Positions 7,753 to 14,359 of a stretch of DNA of 23,709 nucleotides are shown one piece after another. The translations under genes were made by a program, and so were the position numbers. The stretch lies in IMG/VR virus record IMGVR_UViG_3300008450_000454, positions 1 through 23,709 of that record; one strand, 5' to 3'. The notes beneath the pieces were generated by a model. The model saw nothing but the letters and a program-made list of their open reading frames with translations, was not told where the DNA came from and did not search any database. The DNA is from a virus. Every line of letters begins with the position of its first letter. The first letter of the stretch is position 1.

Positions 7753-8240
7753 AAATAGCCGTTGAAAAATTAACGTCTGAGGTGTTTGCTGAAATTGCTC
7801 TTCTTGGACAAGAGGCTTGGGATGAGTGCAGCGAGATCAAGAAGGACACTTGTTCGTTTCATGGTGAACGAGGCTTTAAGATTGAACCCTTTGAGGCTCG
7901 GTACTTAGACCTTGCGGAAAATGATTTGTTGCTAACTTTTGTATTGCGTGACGACGAAAATGTGCTGCAAGGGTATGCTTTTGCAATTTTCTATCAAAGT
8001 CTGCACCACGCTCCCGTAAGCTGCGCGAACGTAGACACCTTCTATCTGCGCCCTGCTGTTCGCACTAGAATACGCAGCTTCATCGCGTTGATGGAAGAAC
8101 ACTTTGAGGCACGAGGTGTCGTGGTGGTTGGATGGCCTGTGTCCCCTAGCGGCGGACTGTTTGGCATACTTAAAGCTCTTGGGTACGCGCCCGATGACGT
8201 AATTATGGAGAAACGTATATGTGCATTGCAGCAGCCATAG
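7749..8240 (+). CDS. GNAT-fold (acetyltransferase-like) protein
   Basis: A 163-residue protein with the strand-helix pattern of GNAT N-acetyltransferases: strand 'DLLLTFVLRD' plus 'LQGYAFAIFYQSLHH', strand 'CANVDTFYLRP', helix 'RSFIALMEEHFEARG', strand 'VVVVGWPVS', then 'GLFGILKALGYAPDD' and a final strand 'VIMEKRI'. The usual acetyl-CoA loop (Q/R-x-x-G-x-G/A) is not clear: 'LRPAVRTRIRSF' occupies its place, so cofactor binding may be weak or lost. GNAT proteins are often found next to ejection genes in such phages. Its substrate, if any, is unknown. It overlaps the next start by 22 bp. Confidence 0.65.
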   Translation: MKIAVEKLTSEVFAEIALLGQEAWDECSEIKKDTCSFHGERGFKIEPFEARYLDLAENDLLLTFVLRDDENVLQGYAFAIFYQSLHHAPVSCANVDTFYLRPAVRTRIRSFIALMEEHFEARGVVVVGWPVSPSGGLFGILKALGYAPDDVIMEKRICALQQP

Positions 8241-9058
8241 CAGGTAGCGCCGTTGTAGGCGCCGCCGCGTCAAAATCAGCCGCCAAAAAGCAGTCAAAAG
8301 CCGCAGGCAAAGCGGCTGATATATCGCAAGAGCAATACTATCAGACCCGCGAAGACCAGATGCCGTTTTTGGAGGCTGGTTACGGTGCGTTAAATCGTAT
8401 GAATCAACTGCTTGGGTTGGGCCCAAAGTATGACCAATCGTTTGGCAATTTTAACGCCGCTGCGTATCTTGCTGCTAACCCTTCTTTGGAAAATAGTTTA
8501 GGTAGGTTTACAAGTGGCCTTGAACAAGTAGCTTACGATGATTTTTTATCAAAAGGCGCGAACCAAAACCAATTTCTTCGCAATCAAACGCCTGTTGCCG
8601 ATTACGGAAAATACGCCCGCGATTTTTCAATGAAAGACTTTACAACTGACCCAGGCTATGCGTTTCGGATGCGCGAAGGTTTGAAGTCACTAGACCGCCA
8701 AGCAGCAGCGCGTGGCGGCTTGATTTCTGGCGGGGCGTTGAAGGCCGCGCAACGCTACGGGCAGGATTTGGGGTCGCAGGAGTACATGAACGCCTTTAAC
8801 CGCTACCAAGTGAACCGCTCCAACCAACTGACCCCATTGCAGTCGATGGCTGGTATGGGGCAAACTACGTCTCAACAGTTGGGCAACGCAGGACAGACCT
8901 ACGCTGGTCAAGCAGGCGCCGCTTACGGCGCAGCAGGTCAAGCGCAAGCATCTGGCATGATGGGCATGGCAAACGCAGCAGCAGGCGGTCTGGGGCAGTA
9001 TTTGAACTACACAAGTAACAACAGTCTGTTGGATGCGATAAAGAACCGCCCAGCCTGA
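8219..9058 (+). CDS. Ejection / DNA-transfer protein (first of three)
   Basis: A 279-residue protein starting at ATG 8219 inside the previous gene. The N-terminus 'CIAAAIAGSAVVGAAASKS' is a hydrophobic Ala/Gly segment followed by Lys-rich and helical sequence. The centre has 'DPGYAFRMREGLKSLDRQAA' and 'RGGLISGGALKAAQRYGQDL', a motif common in podovirus DNA-transfer proteins. The C-terminus is an Ala/Gly/Gln-rich region with many short repeats. In P22 three proteins (gp7, gp16, gp20) are ejected ahead of the DNA to cross the envelope; this gene begins the equivalent three-gene set here. Assignment to a particular P22 protein is not possible. Confidence 0.75.
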   Translation: MCIAAAIAGSAVVGAAASKSAAKKQSKAAGKAADISQEQYYQTREDQMPFLEAGYGALNRMNQLLGLGPKYDQSFGNFNAAAYLAANPSLENSLGRFTSGLEQVAYDDFLSKGANQNQFLRNQTPVADYGKYARDFSMKDFTTDPGYAFRMREGLKSLDRQAAARGGLISGGALKAAQRYGQDLGSQEYMNAFNRYQVNRSNQLTPLQSMAGMGQTTSQQLGNAGQTYAGQAGAAYGAAGQAQASGMMGMANAAAGGLGQYLNYTSNNSLLDAIKNRPA

Positions 9059-9068
9059 GGATAAAACC

Positions 9069-10382
9069 ATGCCACTCGTTGACCCAAACATCGCTATGAG
9101 CTACAGGGGCATTGAACTGCCCAACCAGTTGGCGCAGTACGGCCAAGTGCAGCAGATTCAGAACGCGCAGAACCAGAACAGGCTGGCTAACGCGCAGATG
9201 CAAGAGTACGAGCGGGCGCGTACCGAAGCCGAGGGTCTGCGTAACTACCTTTCCGGCGCAGACTTGACTGACCCTACCGCGCGTGCTGGGCTGGCGCGGT
9301 TTGGCGAGTCAGGCCTGAAGTACGGCAAAGCGTTGACCGAGCAAGAAACGGCGGCGCTTACGCAAAGGGAAACAAAATTTAAGATTGCAAAAGCCAGACA
9401 AGATTTTATGGCCCAAACTTTGCGGGACATCAGCAGAAATCCATCTGACGCCAACATCACGGCGTACATGGAAGATTTGGCGTCTAGCCCGCTGTTTTCC
9501 GCCGAAGAAAAAGCAGGAATAACTTCAACCGCAAGTCGAATTTTGGCTATGCCGATTGACCAGCGCGGCGCGTTTATGGCATCTCAAGGCGCTAGCGCAA
9601 GCGATCTGAAACCAAGTTATCGCGAAATTGATCAAGATGGGCAATCCCTTCTGCTTGAAACACCCGCAACAGGCGGCGCTCCTGTGGTTCGCGGTATTTA
9701 CGCCAAAGTTCCCCTGCCAGAAAATGTTGTGGGGCAGAAAAGAGATATTGCACAAGCCGGACGACCAGAAGGCGCAAGAGTGTATCTGCCGCCGCAGCCG
9801 AAAGCAGAACAGGAAAAACGCGGCGAGTTGCTGGTCAAGCAATACGGCGCGGTTTCAGATCAAGCGGGTATCGCCATTAAAACACTACCGGCTATTCAGT
9901 CCAACCTAGCCATTCTTGACAAAGGTTTTGACACCGGTTTCGGTACTGAAACGCAAGCCGCTGCCGCTAAAGTGCTGGGCGCGCTGGGCGTCGCGGATGC
10001 TGAGAAGTACGCCACCAACGCGCAAACCTTTTCTGCTAACGCTACGCAAGCGGTGTTGCAGAAGCAGCTTGAGCAGAAAGGCCCGCAGACGGAATCTGAC
10101 GCGCAACGTATTACGCAAATCGGCGCGCAACTGGGCAACACCAAGGAAGCCAATAAAATCTTGCTCACCGTCGCTCAAGAGCAACTCAAGCGTGATGTCG
10201 AGCAGCGCAACTTCTACGACAAGTGGTGGAAGACCAACAAGACCTACGACGGCGCGGAAGATGCGTGGTACGCAGGCGATGGCGGCAAGTCGCTGTTTGA
10301 CCGGCCTGCGCTTAAAGACATTGGAAAATCGGCTGACAAACGAGAACCTTTAGATAAGATTTTTGCTAAGCCAAAAGGTTAA
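9069..10382 (+). CDS. Ejection-type internal virion protein (second of three)
   Basis: A 437-residue protein with GAGG ribosome site 10 bp after the previous stop. It is largely alpha-helical: residues 15-75 are Gln/Asn/Ala-rich with coiled-coil character ('QIQNAQNQNRLANAQMQEYE'), and residues about 250-380 form another helical block. The middle includes 'YREIDQDGQSLLLETPATGG', a motif often seen in such virion proteins. No enzymatic domain was recognised. Its place between two other ejection-type genes supports an internal virion role in DNA delivery. Confidence 0.65.
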   Translation: MPLVDPNIAMSYRGIELPNQLAQYGQVQQIQNAQNQNRLANAQMQEYERARTEAEGLRNYLSGADLTDPTARAGLARFGESGLKYGKALTEQETAALTQRETKFKIAKARQDFMAQTLRDISRNPSDANITAYMEDLASSPLFSAEEKAGITSTASRILAMPIDQRGAFMASQGASASDLKPSYREIDQDGQSLLLETPATGGAPVVRGIYAKVPLPENVVGQKRDIAQAGRPEGARVYLPPQPKAEQEKRGELLVKQYGAVSDQAGIAIKTLPAIQSNLAILDKGFDTGFGTETQAAAAKVLGALGVADAEKYATNAQTFSANATQAVLQKQLEQKGPQTESDAQRITQIGAQLGNTKEANKILLTVAQEQLKRDVEQRNFYDKWWKTNKTYDGAEDAWYAGDGGKSLFDRPALKDIGKSADKREPLDKIFAKPKG

Positions 10383-10384
10383 AA

Positions 10385-11956
10385 ATGGCCGACCAGTTTC
10401 AAGAGCAGATCAAAGCCGCGCGTCGTGCGGGGTACACCGACGACGAAATTGTCGGCCACTTAAAAGGCCAAGACCCCCGCGTTAGCACCGCGCTGGAAAG
10501 CGGATATAACGCCAGCGAGATTCTTGGTTATCTTGCGCCGCCGCGCTCTACCGGCGAAGAAGTTGCAAGAAAGATCGGCGTTGCTGCGCGTGGCGCGTCA
10601 GAAGCCTTGGCACCAGTCGCAACAGGCGCGGCCACCGGATTCATGATGGGCGGCCCCGTAGGCGCGGGCGTGGGCGCGTTGGCGGGCGGGTTGGCTGTAC
10701 CTGTGGCCGATCTAGCCGTACAAGGCTACAACCGGCTGGCCGGTGGTAACGTCCAGATGCCTTCGCAAGTCATCTCCAATATGTTGCCTGGGCCACGGGC
10801 GGAAACGCCCACAGAACGAGTCGTTCAAGCCAGCGGCAGCGCGTTAGGAAACGTCGGAGGTTCAGTCGCGGCTGGCCGCGCTATTGTGAACGCTGGCCGA
10901 TCCGCGTTTGGTATGCCTTCGCCCGTAGCACAACAAACGCTGAATATCGGCGAGGAGGCCGCGCGTCGTCCAGTAGGTCAGATCGTTGCGGCGCCGCTTG
11001 CTACCGCAGCAGGGCAGACCACAACAGAACTGACCGAAAACCCGCTGGCCGGTCTGGCTGTCGGCGCGGCTACTGGCATGGCGGCGGGCGTGCGGCCTGT
11101 CAAGCGCGGTGCAGTGCCTACCGCAGAACAACTGGCTACGCGGTCTAAAAAGAACTACGACATTTTGGAATCGTCAGGGTTTGAAATAGATTCCAAGCAA
11201 TTTAACGACCACATGAGCGGAATGGCAGCCAAGCTGCGGTCTTCGGCAGGATACGACCCGCGCACCATGCCCGTCATAGATGCTGCGTTGGCGCAACTGA
11301 CCGCGCCAGCGGCAAAAACGGTGGCTGAATTACAGACGCTGCGTACCATCGTAAGCAACGCGGCCAAAAGTAATAGCCCGCCCGAGCGTAAAGCGGCAAG
11401 CCAACTCTTAGATGATTTCGATGAGTATGTAATGAACGCGCCCGCCGTATCCGGCGACGCGAAAGCCGCGCAAGCGTGGAAAGAAGCGCGGGCTGACTAT
11501 TCCAAGATGAAGAAAAGCGAGTTGATAACGGACATCATCGACAACGCTGAAGTGTCCCAAGGAACTAAAGACGCAAGCATCGCGGGTCAACTTTCTGCAT
11601 TGGCAAAAAACCCTAAGAAGATGCGGTTTTTTTCTGCTCCGGAACAGGAAGCAATCCGTGAAGCCGCCAAGGGCGGGAACTTACAAGCTGCACTTCGCAT
11701 AGCGGGAAAGTTTTCGCCGGTAACGCCAGCCGCCGCTATTTTCACCGCGTTCAATCCGTTTGGCGGCTACACTGCTGCCGCAGGTATGGCCGCTAAAGGC
11801 ATGGCGGATGTGCGCCGCACCCAGCAAGTAAACAGGCTGGCGAGTCAGATGCGTCTGGGGGAGCGTCCGCCAGTCATTGAAGGCGCGATGGCAAACACGC
11901 CGGTGTTTGTAGCAAGAAACATCCAAAATATGCTTGCCCAACAAAATCAGCCATGA
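10385..11956 (+). CDS. Ejection-type internal virion protein with Gly-rich membrane segment (third of three)
   Basis: A 523-residue protein starting at ATG 10385, just after the previous TAA. The N-terminal 50 residues have two copies of a UBA-like pattern ('ARRAGYTDDEIVGHL' and 'ALESGYNASEILGYL'). Residues about 77-120 are a Gly/Ala-rich hydrophobic stretch with GxxxG spacing that could insert in membrane. Residues 240-430 are helical. This architecture fits a DNA-transfer protein that spans or enters the inner membrane. The end shares ATGA with the next gene, linking it to the lysis cassette. Confidence 0.7.
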   Translation: MADQFQEQIKAARRAGYTDDEIVGHLKGQDPRVSTALESGYNASEILGYLAPPRSTGEEVARKIGVAARGASEALAPVATGAATGFMMGGPVGAGVGALAGGLAVPVADLAVQGYNRLAGGNVQMPSQVISNMLPGPRAETPTERVVQASGSALGNVGGSVAAGRAIVNAGRSAFGMPSPVAQQTLNIGEEAARRPVGQIVAAPLATAAGQTTTELTENPLAGLAVGAATGMAAGVRPVKRGAVPTAEQLATRSKKNYDILESSGFEIDSKQFNDHMSGMAAKLRSSAGYDPRTMPVIDAALAQLTAPAAKTVAELQTLRTIVSNAAKSNSPPERKAASQLLDDFDEYVMNAPAVSGDAKAAQAWKEARADYSKMKKSELITDIIDNAEVSQGTKDASIAGQLSALAKNPKKMRFFSAPEQEAIREAAKGGNLQAALRIAGKFSPVTPAAAIFTAFNPFGGYTAAAGMAAKGMADVRRTQQVNRLASQMRLGERPPVIEGAMANTPVFVARNIQNMLAQQNQP

Positions 11957-12186
11957 ACTCACAAGACCTTCTTAACATAGCCTTTGGTGTGGCCTCCAGC
12001 GTGTTGGGCTGGTTTGCCCGCGAAATGTGGTCTGCGGTCAAGGAACTAAAAACTGATCTTGCTAAGCTGCGCGAGGAGTTGCCTCGGTCATACGTCATGA
12101 AAGAGGACTATCGCAGAGACATTTACGAAATCAAAGAAATGCTCAACAAGATATTTGACCGGCTTGACAATAAGGTTGACAAATGA
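11953..12186 (+). CDS. Small membrane/coiled-coil protein of the lysis region
   Basis: A 77-residue protein starting in the ATGA overlap at 11953. The first ~27 residues ('NIAFGVASSVLGWFAREMW') form a hydrophobic or amphipathic helix that may act as a membrane anchor; the remaining 50 are charged and helical ('VKELKTDLAKLREEL', 'YEIKEMLNKIFDRLDNKVDK') with coiled-coil heptads. Similar small proteins commonly precede phage holins. It could be a holin partner or a short inner-membrane spanin; the cytoplasmic/periplasmic side cannot be decided. Its stop overlaps the holin start. Confidence 0.6.
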   Translation: MNSQDLLNIAFGVASSVLGWFAREMWSAVKELKTDLAKLREELPRSYVMKEDYRRDIYEIKEMLNKIFDRLDNKVDK

Positions 12187-12665
12187 ATGAACTTCTTCGA
12201 CTTCTGGGAAGCGTTGCCCCTGCTCTGGCGGGTATTGTTGCTGGACCTGCCGGCGGTGCTGCTGTGTCTGCTATTGCTCGGCACTTGGGAGTAGCGGATA
12301 CCGTTGAGGCGGTGACGCAGGCAGTCAAGGCAGACCCAGACGCCGCGTTGAAGCTGGCGCAGATTGATCTGGAAACGATCAGAGTTCAGCACGCCAACAC
12401 CGAAAACGCTCGGGCCATGCAAGTCGCTGCGCTGGCTCAGTCGGATGTGTTCAGCAAACGCTTCACGATGTACTTGACCTCGTTTTGGAGCATTGCTGCG
12501 GCGGTCTACATTGGCTTCATTACGTTCAGCATAATTCCTGAAACAAATGTCCGGTTCGCCGACACGATTCTCGGATTCATATTGGGCACGGTGATCGCAA
12601 CCATGTTGAACTTCTGGTTTGGTTCCAGCATTGGCAGTAAGGAAAAAGATGCGCGAAAACTTTGA
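12183..12665 (+). CDS. Holin, 3-TM type
   Basis: A 160-residue protein starting in an ATGA overlap at 12183. It has an Ala/Gly-rich N-terminal hydrophobic segment (residues 8-32), a charged helical middle ('ALKLAQIDLETIRVQHANTE'), and two clear membrane helices ('FWSIAAAVYIGFITFSII', then 'ILGFILGTVIATMLNFWF'). This matches the 3-TM holin family described for gene-transfer agents and many phages. It would permeabilise the inner membrane to release or activate the endolysin encoded next. The endolysin start lies within the last 17 bp of this gene. Confidence 0.8.
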   Translation: MNELLRLLGSVAPALAGIVAGPAGGAAVSAIARHLGVADTVEAVTQAVKADPDAALKLAQIDLETIRVQHANTENARAMQVAALAQSDVFSKRFTMYLTSFWSIAAAVYIGFITFSIIPETNVRFADTILGFILGTVIATMLNFWFGSSIGSKEKDARKL

Positions 12666-13164
12666 GAAAAGTTTAGCCGAGCTGCTCAAGCACGAAGGCG
12701 GTTTTGTCAACCACCCCAGCGATCCTGGCGGCGCTACCAACTTGGGCGTAACGCAGGCCGTCTGGGAGGATTGGATTGACCGCGCAGTTAGCGAAGAAAA
12801 CATGAGGGCGCTCACGCCGTCCAAGGTCGCGCCGCTGTACAAAGAACTGTACTGGGACAGGATCAAGGGCGACAAGCTGCCAAGCGGCGTGGACTACTGC
12901 GTGTTTGATGCCGCCGTTAACAGCGGTGTGTCTCGCGCAGCTAAATGGCTCCAGACAACTGTTGGCGCTGTTGCAGACGGCGCGATTGGTGAGCAGACGA
13001 TGAAACAGGTGTTGCTGACCAACCCCCAAATGATCGTTGATAAGTACAGCGCGATCCGGCTGGAGTTTCTCAAGGGTCGCAGCACCTGGCCCACGTTTGG
13101 CAAGGGCTGGGCGCGCCGGGTAGAAGAAGTCCGAGCCACCGCGCTGAAGATGTGTGGCGGCTAA
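12649..13164 (+). CDS. Endolysin, glycoside hydrolase family 108
   Basis: A 171-residue peptidoglycan hydrolase. I chose ATG 12649 (MRENFEKSLAELLKHEGGF) because AAGGA at 12639-12643 lies 5 nt upstream, rather than an upstream GTG at 12619. The motif 'LKHEGGFVNHPSDPGGATNLGVT' region marks GH108, with Glu16 of 'HEGG' as the expected catalytic acid. The second half ('VGAVADGAIGEQTMKQVL', 'YSAIRLEFLKG', 'GWARRVEEV') matches the peptidoglycan-binding-3 region that normally follows. There is no signal peptide, so release depends on the holin just upstream. It cuts murein glycan strands for host lysis. Confidence 0.92.
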   Translation: MRENFEKSLAELLKHEGGFVNHPSDPGGATNLGVTQAVWEDWIDRAVSEENMRALTPSKVAPLYKELYWDRIKGDKLPSGVDYCVFDAAVNSGVSRAAKWLQTTVGAVADGAIGEQTMKQVLLTNPQMIVDKYSAIRLEFLKGRSTWPTFGKGWARRVEEVRATALKMCGG

Positions 13165-13331
13165 TCCTGCTCCTGCTAGCCGGATGCGCTAGTCCTCCTG
13201 AGGAGGACGATCTTTGGTACTGTCAGGAGCGGGGAGCGTATCTGTACTGTGTTCCTGAACGCTCCATCGATGTCCTGTCTGGCACTCGAAACGCCGGTAA
13301 CGCCCATACGGTCGGGGGCGAGACTCGATGA
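13152..13331 (+). CDS. Small lipoprotein of the lysis cassette (possible outer-membrane spanin)
   Basis: A 59-residue reading frame starting at GTG 13152 within the end of the endolysin gene (13-bp overlap) and ending at TGA 13329-13331. The N-terminus is Met-Trp-Arg plus 'LILLLLAGC', a short signal peptide with a convincing lipobox, so Cys11 would be lipidated. The mature part is 'ASPPEEDD' followed by two cysteines in 'YCQERGAYLYCVP'. Small lipoproteins after an endolysin are usually o-spanins (Rz1-like), which disrupt the outer membrane with an inner-membrane partner. Proline content is lower than in typical Rz1 and no clear Rz gene encloses it. It overlaps antisense with the zinc-ribbon gene for 143 bp. 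Confidence 0.7.
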   Translation: MWRLILLLLAGCASPPEEDDLWYCQERGAYLYCVPERSIDVLSGTRNAGNAHTVGGETR

Positions 13332-13368
13332 TCTTGGCGTGCCTGCCGCACTCAGGACATTTGATCAC
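13189..13368 (-). CDS. Zinc-ribbon microprotein (last gene of minus-strand operon)
   Basis: A 59-residue frame on the minus strand from GTG 13368-13366 to TAG at 13191-13189. It contains 'IKCPECGRHAKIIESRPR' and, 18 residues on, 'RYRRFECQTGHRW', giving a Cys-Cys...Cys-His set suited to bind zinc, similar in layout to Ogr/Delta-type and other phage zinc-finger regulators. An in-frame TGA lies four codons upstream, so GTG is the only nearby start. It overlaps the preceding coiled-coil gene by 17 bp in another frame, consistent with translational coupling. The last ~18 residues are Pro/Asp/Glu-rich and probably disordered. Role unknown; DNA/RNA or protein binding is likely. Nearly the whole gene lies opposite the lipoprotein gene. 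Confidence 0.7.
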   Translation of the reverse strand: MIKCPECGRHAKIIESRPRPYGRYRRFECQTGHRWSVQEHSTDTLPAPDSTKDRPPQED

Positions 13369-13504
13369 GCCAGGCTTTCAACATCAGTTTCAGGTCGGCC
13401 CGCAGCGCTTCGATCTCGGCCTGCTGCTCTTTGATCTTCTCGTTTGCTTCTTGGGCGAACTGCACCAGCGTCTCGCGCTGCCAGGCTTCAAATTCGTTCG
13501 GCAT
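13352..13504 (-). CDS. 50-aa coiled-coil microprotein
   Basis: A 50-residue protein from ATG 13504-13502 to TGA at 13354-13352. Almost all of it is one charged helix with heptad pattern ('FAQEANEKIKEQQAEIEALR'), so a dimeric or trimeric coiled coil is likely. No membrane segment. The start lies inside the preceding 59-aa gene (17-bp overlap). I do not recognise a family; small coiled-coil proteins of this kind are common near phage lysis and replication regions. Confidence 0.65.
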   Translation of the reverse strand: MPNEFEAWQRETLVQFAQEANEKIKEQQAEIEALRADLKLMLKAWRDQMS

Positions 13505-13667
13505 GATTTCGGATGTAATGCGTCAGAGCAACAACGTTTTGAGGGATGGGAGTTGGCACGGTGTAGCCAATCGCGGCCAAAGAACCCAGCACGATGCCTT
13601 CTGCCTTCTCTGGCGGCGCATCTTCGATCATCATAGCCACCAGCATGGCTCTGCGGAAGATCAGCAT
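13488..13667 (-). CDS. 59-aa hypothetical microprotein
   Basis: A 59-residue protein. The frame is open from further upstream, but ATG 13667 overlaps the TGA of the preceding membrane-protein gene (ATGCTGA), which makes it the natural coupled start. Sequence: a hydrophobic, Met-rich beginning ('IFRRAMLVAMMIEDAPPEKA') and then 'IVLGSLAAIGYTVPTPIPQN'. No recognised domain. Overlaps at both ends with its neighbours support real, coupled translation within this minus-strand operon. Confidence 0.55.
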   Translation of the reverse strand: MLIFRRAMLVAMMIEDAPPEKAEGIVLGSLAAIGYTVPTPIPQNVVALTHYIRNHAERI

Positions 13668-13822
13668 ACCATCAGCCCTATGATCAAGATGGCCAGCAAG
13701 ATCGTGACGCCGACGGCCAACCAAAACGTCCACACCTCAGCAGGGTCTGGGTCTTCGTCAATGTGATGGCTGGTGTATGGGCCAAAGGCCGACTGCATTG
13801 TGCGGTGATATTTATCGCTCAT
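13661..13822 (-). CDS. 53-aa single-pass membrane microprotein
   Basis: A 53-residue protein starting at ATG 13822-13820. Its ribosome site TAGGAGA lies about 8 nt upstream, the strongest in this operon segment. Residues 1-29 are polar with a His/Asp/Pro patch ('SHHIDEDPDPAEV'), and residues 30-52 ('WTFWLAVGVTILLAILIIGL') form one transmembrane helix ending at the C-terminus. The topology N-out or N-in cannot be fixed. It may act in superinfection exclusion or lysis control, as many short phage membrane proteins do, but this is only a possibility. Confidence 0.7.
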   Translation of the reverse strand: MSDKYHRTMQSAFGPYTSHHIDEDPDPAEVWTFWLAVGVTILLAILIIGLMVC

Positions 13823-13843
13823 CAATAAGTCTCCTAAAGTTAC

Positions 13844-14056
13844 TCAATTTGTTCCCCACATAATTTCGCTGTTGTGCCCTGCCACCTCTTTATGCGCCGC
13901 CCACTTGCCGGCCTTCTGCGCTGATTCATGGGGAAACGCAGGCCACGACCAACGCTCGCCGTCCCACCAGCGCCATGCGTTGTTCCAAGTCGGTGAACGG
14001 GTTCTCCACGCCGGATACCAGCCCGCTTCAGGCGGTTTTCCTTTGTTCCACTTCAT
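13844..14056 (-). CDS. 70-aa Trp-rich hypothetical protein
   Basis: A 70-residue protein beginning in an ATGA overlap with the previous gene (ATG 14056-14054). It has eleven tryptophans, with motifs 'KGKPPEAGWYPAW' and 'WRWWDGERWSWPAF', a compact pattern recurring in small phage proteins of unknown function ('PPxxGWYP...WW DG'). The fold is likely a small beta domain. No catalytic motif. A start in the ATGA overlap and the sequence style make coding convincing. Confidence 0.75.
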   Translation of the reverse strand: MKWNKGKPPEAGWYPAWRTRSPTWNNAWRWWDGERWSWPAFPHESAQKAGKWAAHKEVAGHNSEIMWGTN

Positions 14057-14250
14057 ACTGCGCGTGCCTTGGCCAAAAGTTCAATCCTCTCCCTCGACAC
14101 CCTCAGGGCGCTGTAGCGTTGATGCAGGCGTTGCAGGAACATCGCCCTGCATCGGTTCTTCACTTCGTGCTCCAGCAAGACCCTCACCTTCTCCTCGTCG
14201 AAGGTGTTCAGGTGTTGATTCAGTACCCGCCAGTTTTCCAGTTCGTCCAT
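14053..14250 (-). CDS. 65-aa helical hypothetical protein
   Basis: A 65-residue protein starting at ATG 14250 and ending in the ATGA overlap with the Trp-rich gene. It is helical and strongly charged ('DELENWRVLNQHLNTFDEEK', 'VRVLLEHEVKNR', 'FLQRLHQRYSALRVSRERIE'), basic in its second half. An in-frame TGA lies directly before the ATG. About 170 bp of its sequence is shared, in another frame, with the end of the 92-aa frame that begins at 14359; this one looks the more protein-like in the shared part. Function unknown. Confidence 0.7.
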   Translation of the reverse strand: MDELENWRVLNQHLNTFDEEKVRVLLEHEVKNRCRAMFLQRLHQRYSALRVSRERIELLAKARAV

Positions 14251-14359
14251 TCAGTTCCTCGATTCTTTTTACGACTTTCGTATACCCACGTTGAGCGGCG
14301 TTCAACTGCCGCTGCCTGATCCTCAGTTCCGCTTTCGCGGCGAACAACTTCTCTTTCAT
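14081..14359 (-). CDS. 92-aa hypothetical protein, N-terminal coiled coil
   Basis: Begins in an ATGA overlap with the helicase stop (ATG 14359-14357). Residues 1-38 ('KEKLFAAKAELRIRQRQLNA', 'YTKVVKRIEELNG') are a convincing basic helix. From about residue 39 the sequence turns Gly/Glu/Pro-rich and low complexity, exactly where the 65-aa frame starts, so the C-terminal half may be merely a tail forced by the overlapping gene, or the two may once have been one protein separated by a frame change. No indel-prone run explains a simple sequencing error convincingly. Confidence 0.55.
   Translation of the reverse strand: MKEKLFAAKAELRIRQRQLNAAQRGYTKVVKRIEELNGRTGKLAGTESTPEHLRRGEGEGLAGARSEEPMQGDVPATPASTLQRPEGVEGED

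Noticed and set aside
13193-13207. TCCTCCT-G-AGGAGGA inverted repeat with SD-like sequence on both strands
   Set aside because: No start codon with a useful frame follows on either strand and no T-run for a terminator; it lies in the PPEED codons of the lipoprotein frame, so it may be chance.
13249-13766. Plus-strand frames of 61-111 codons in this stretch
   Set aside because: They oppose four coupled minus-strand microprotein genes, have poor composition and no ribosome sites.
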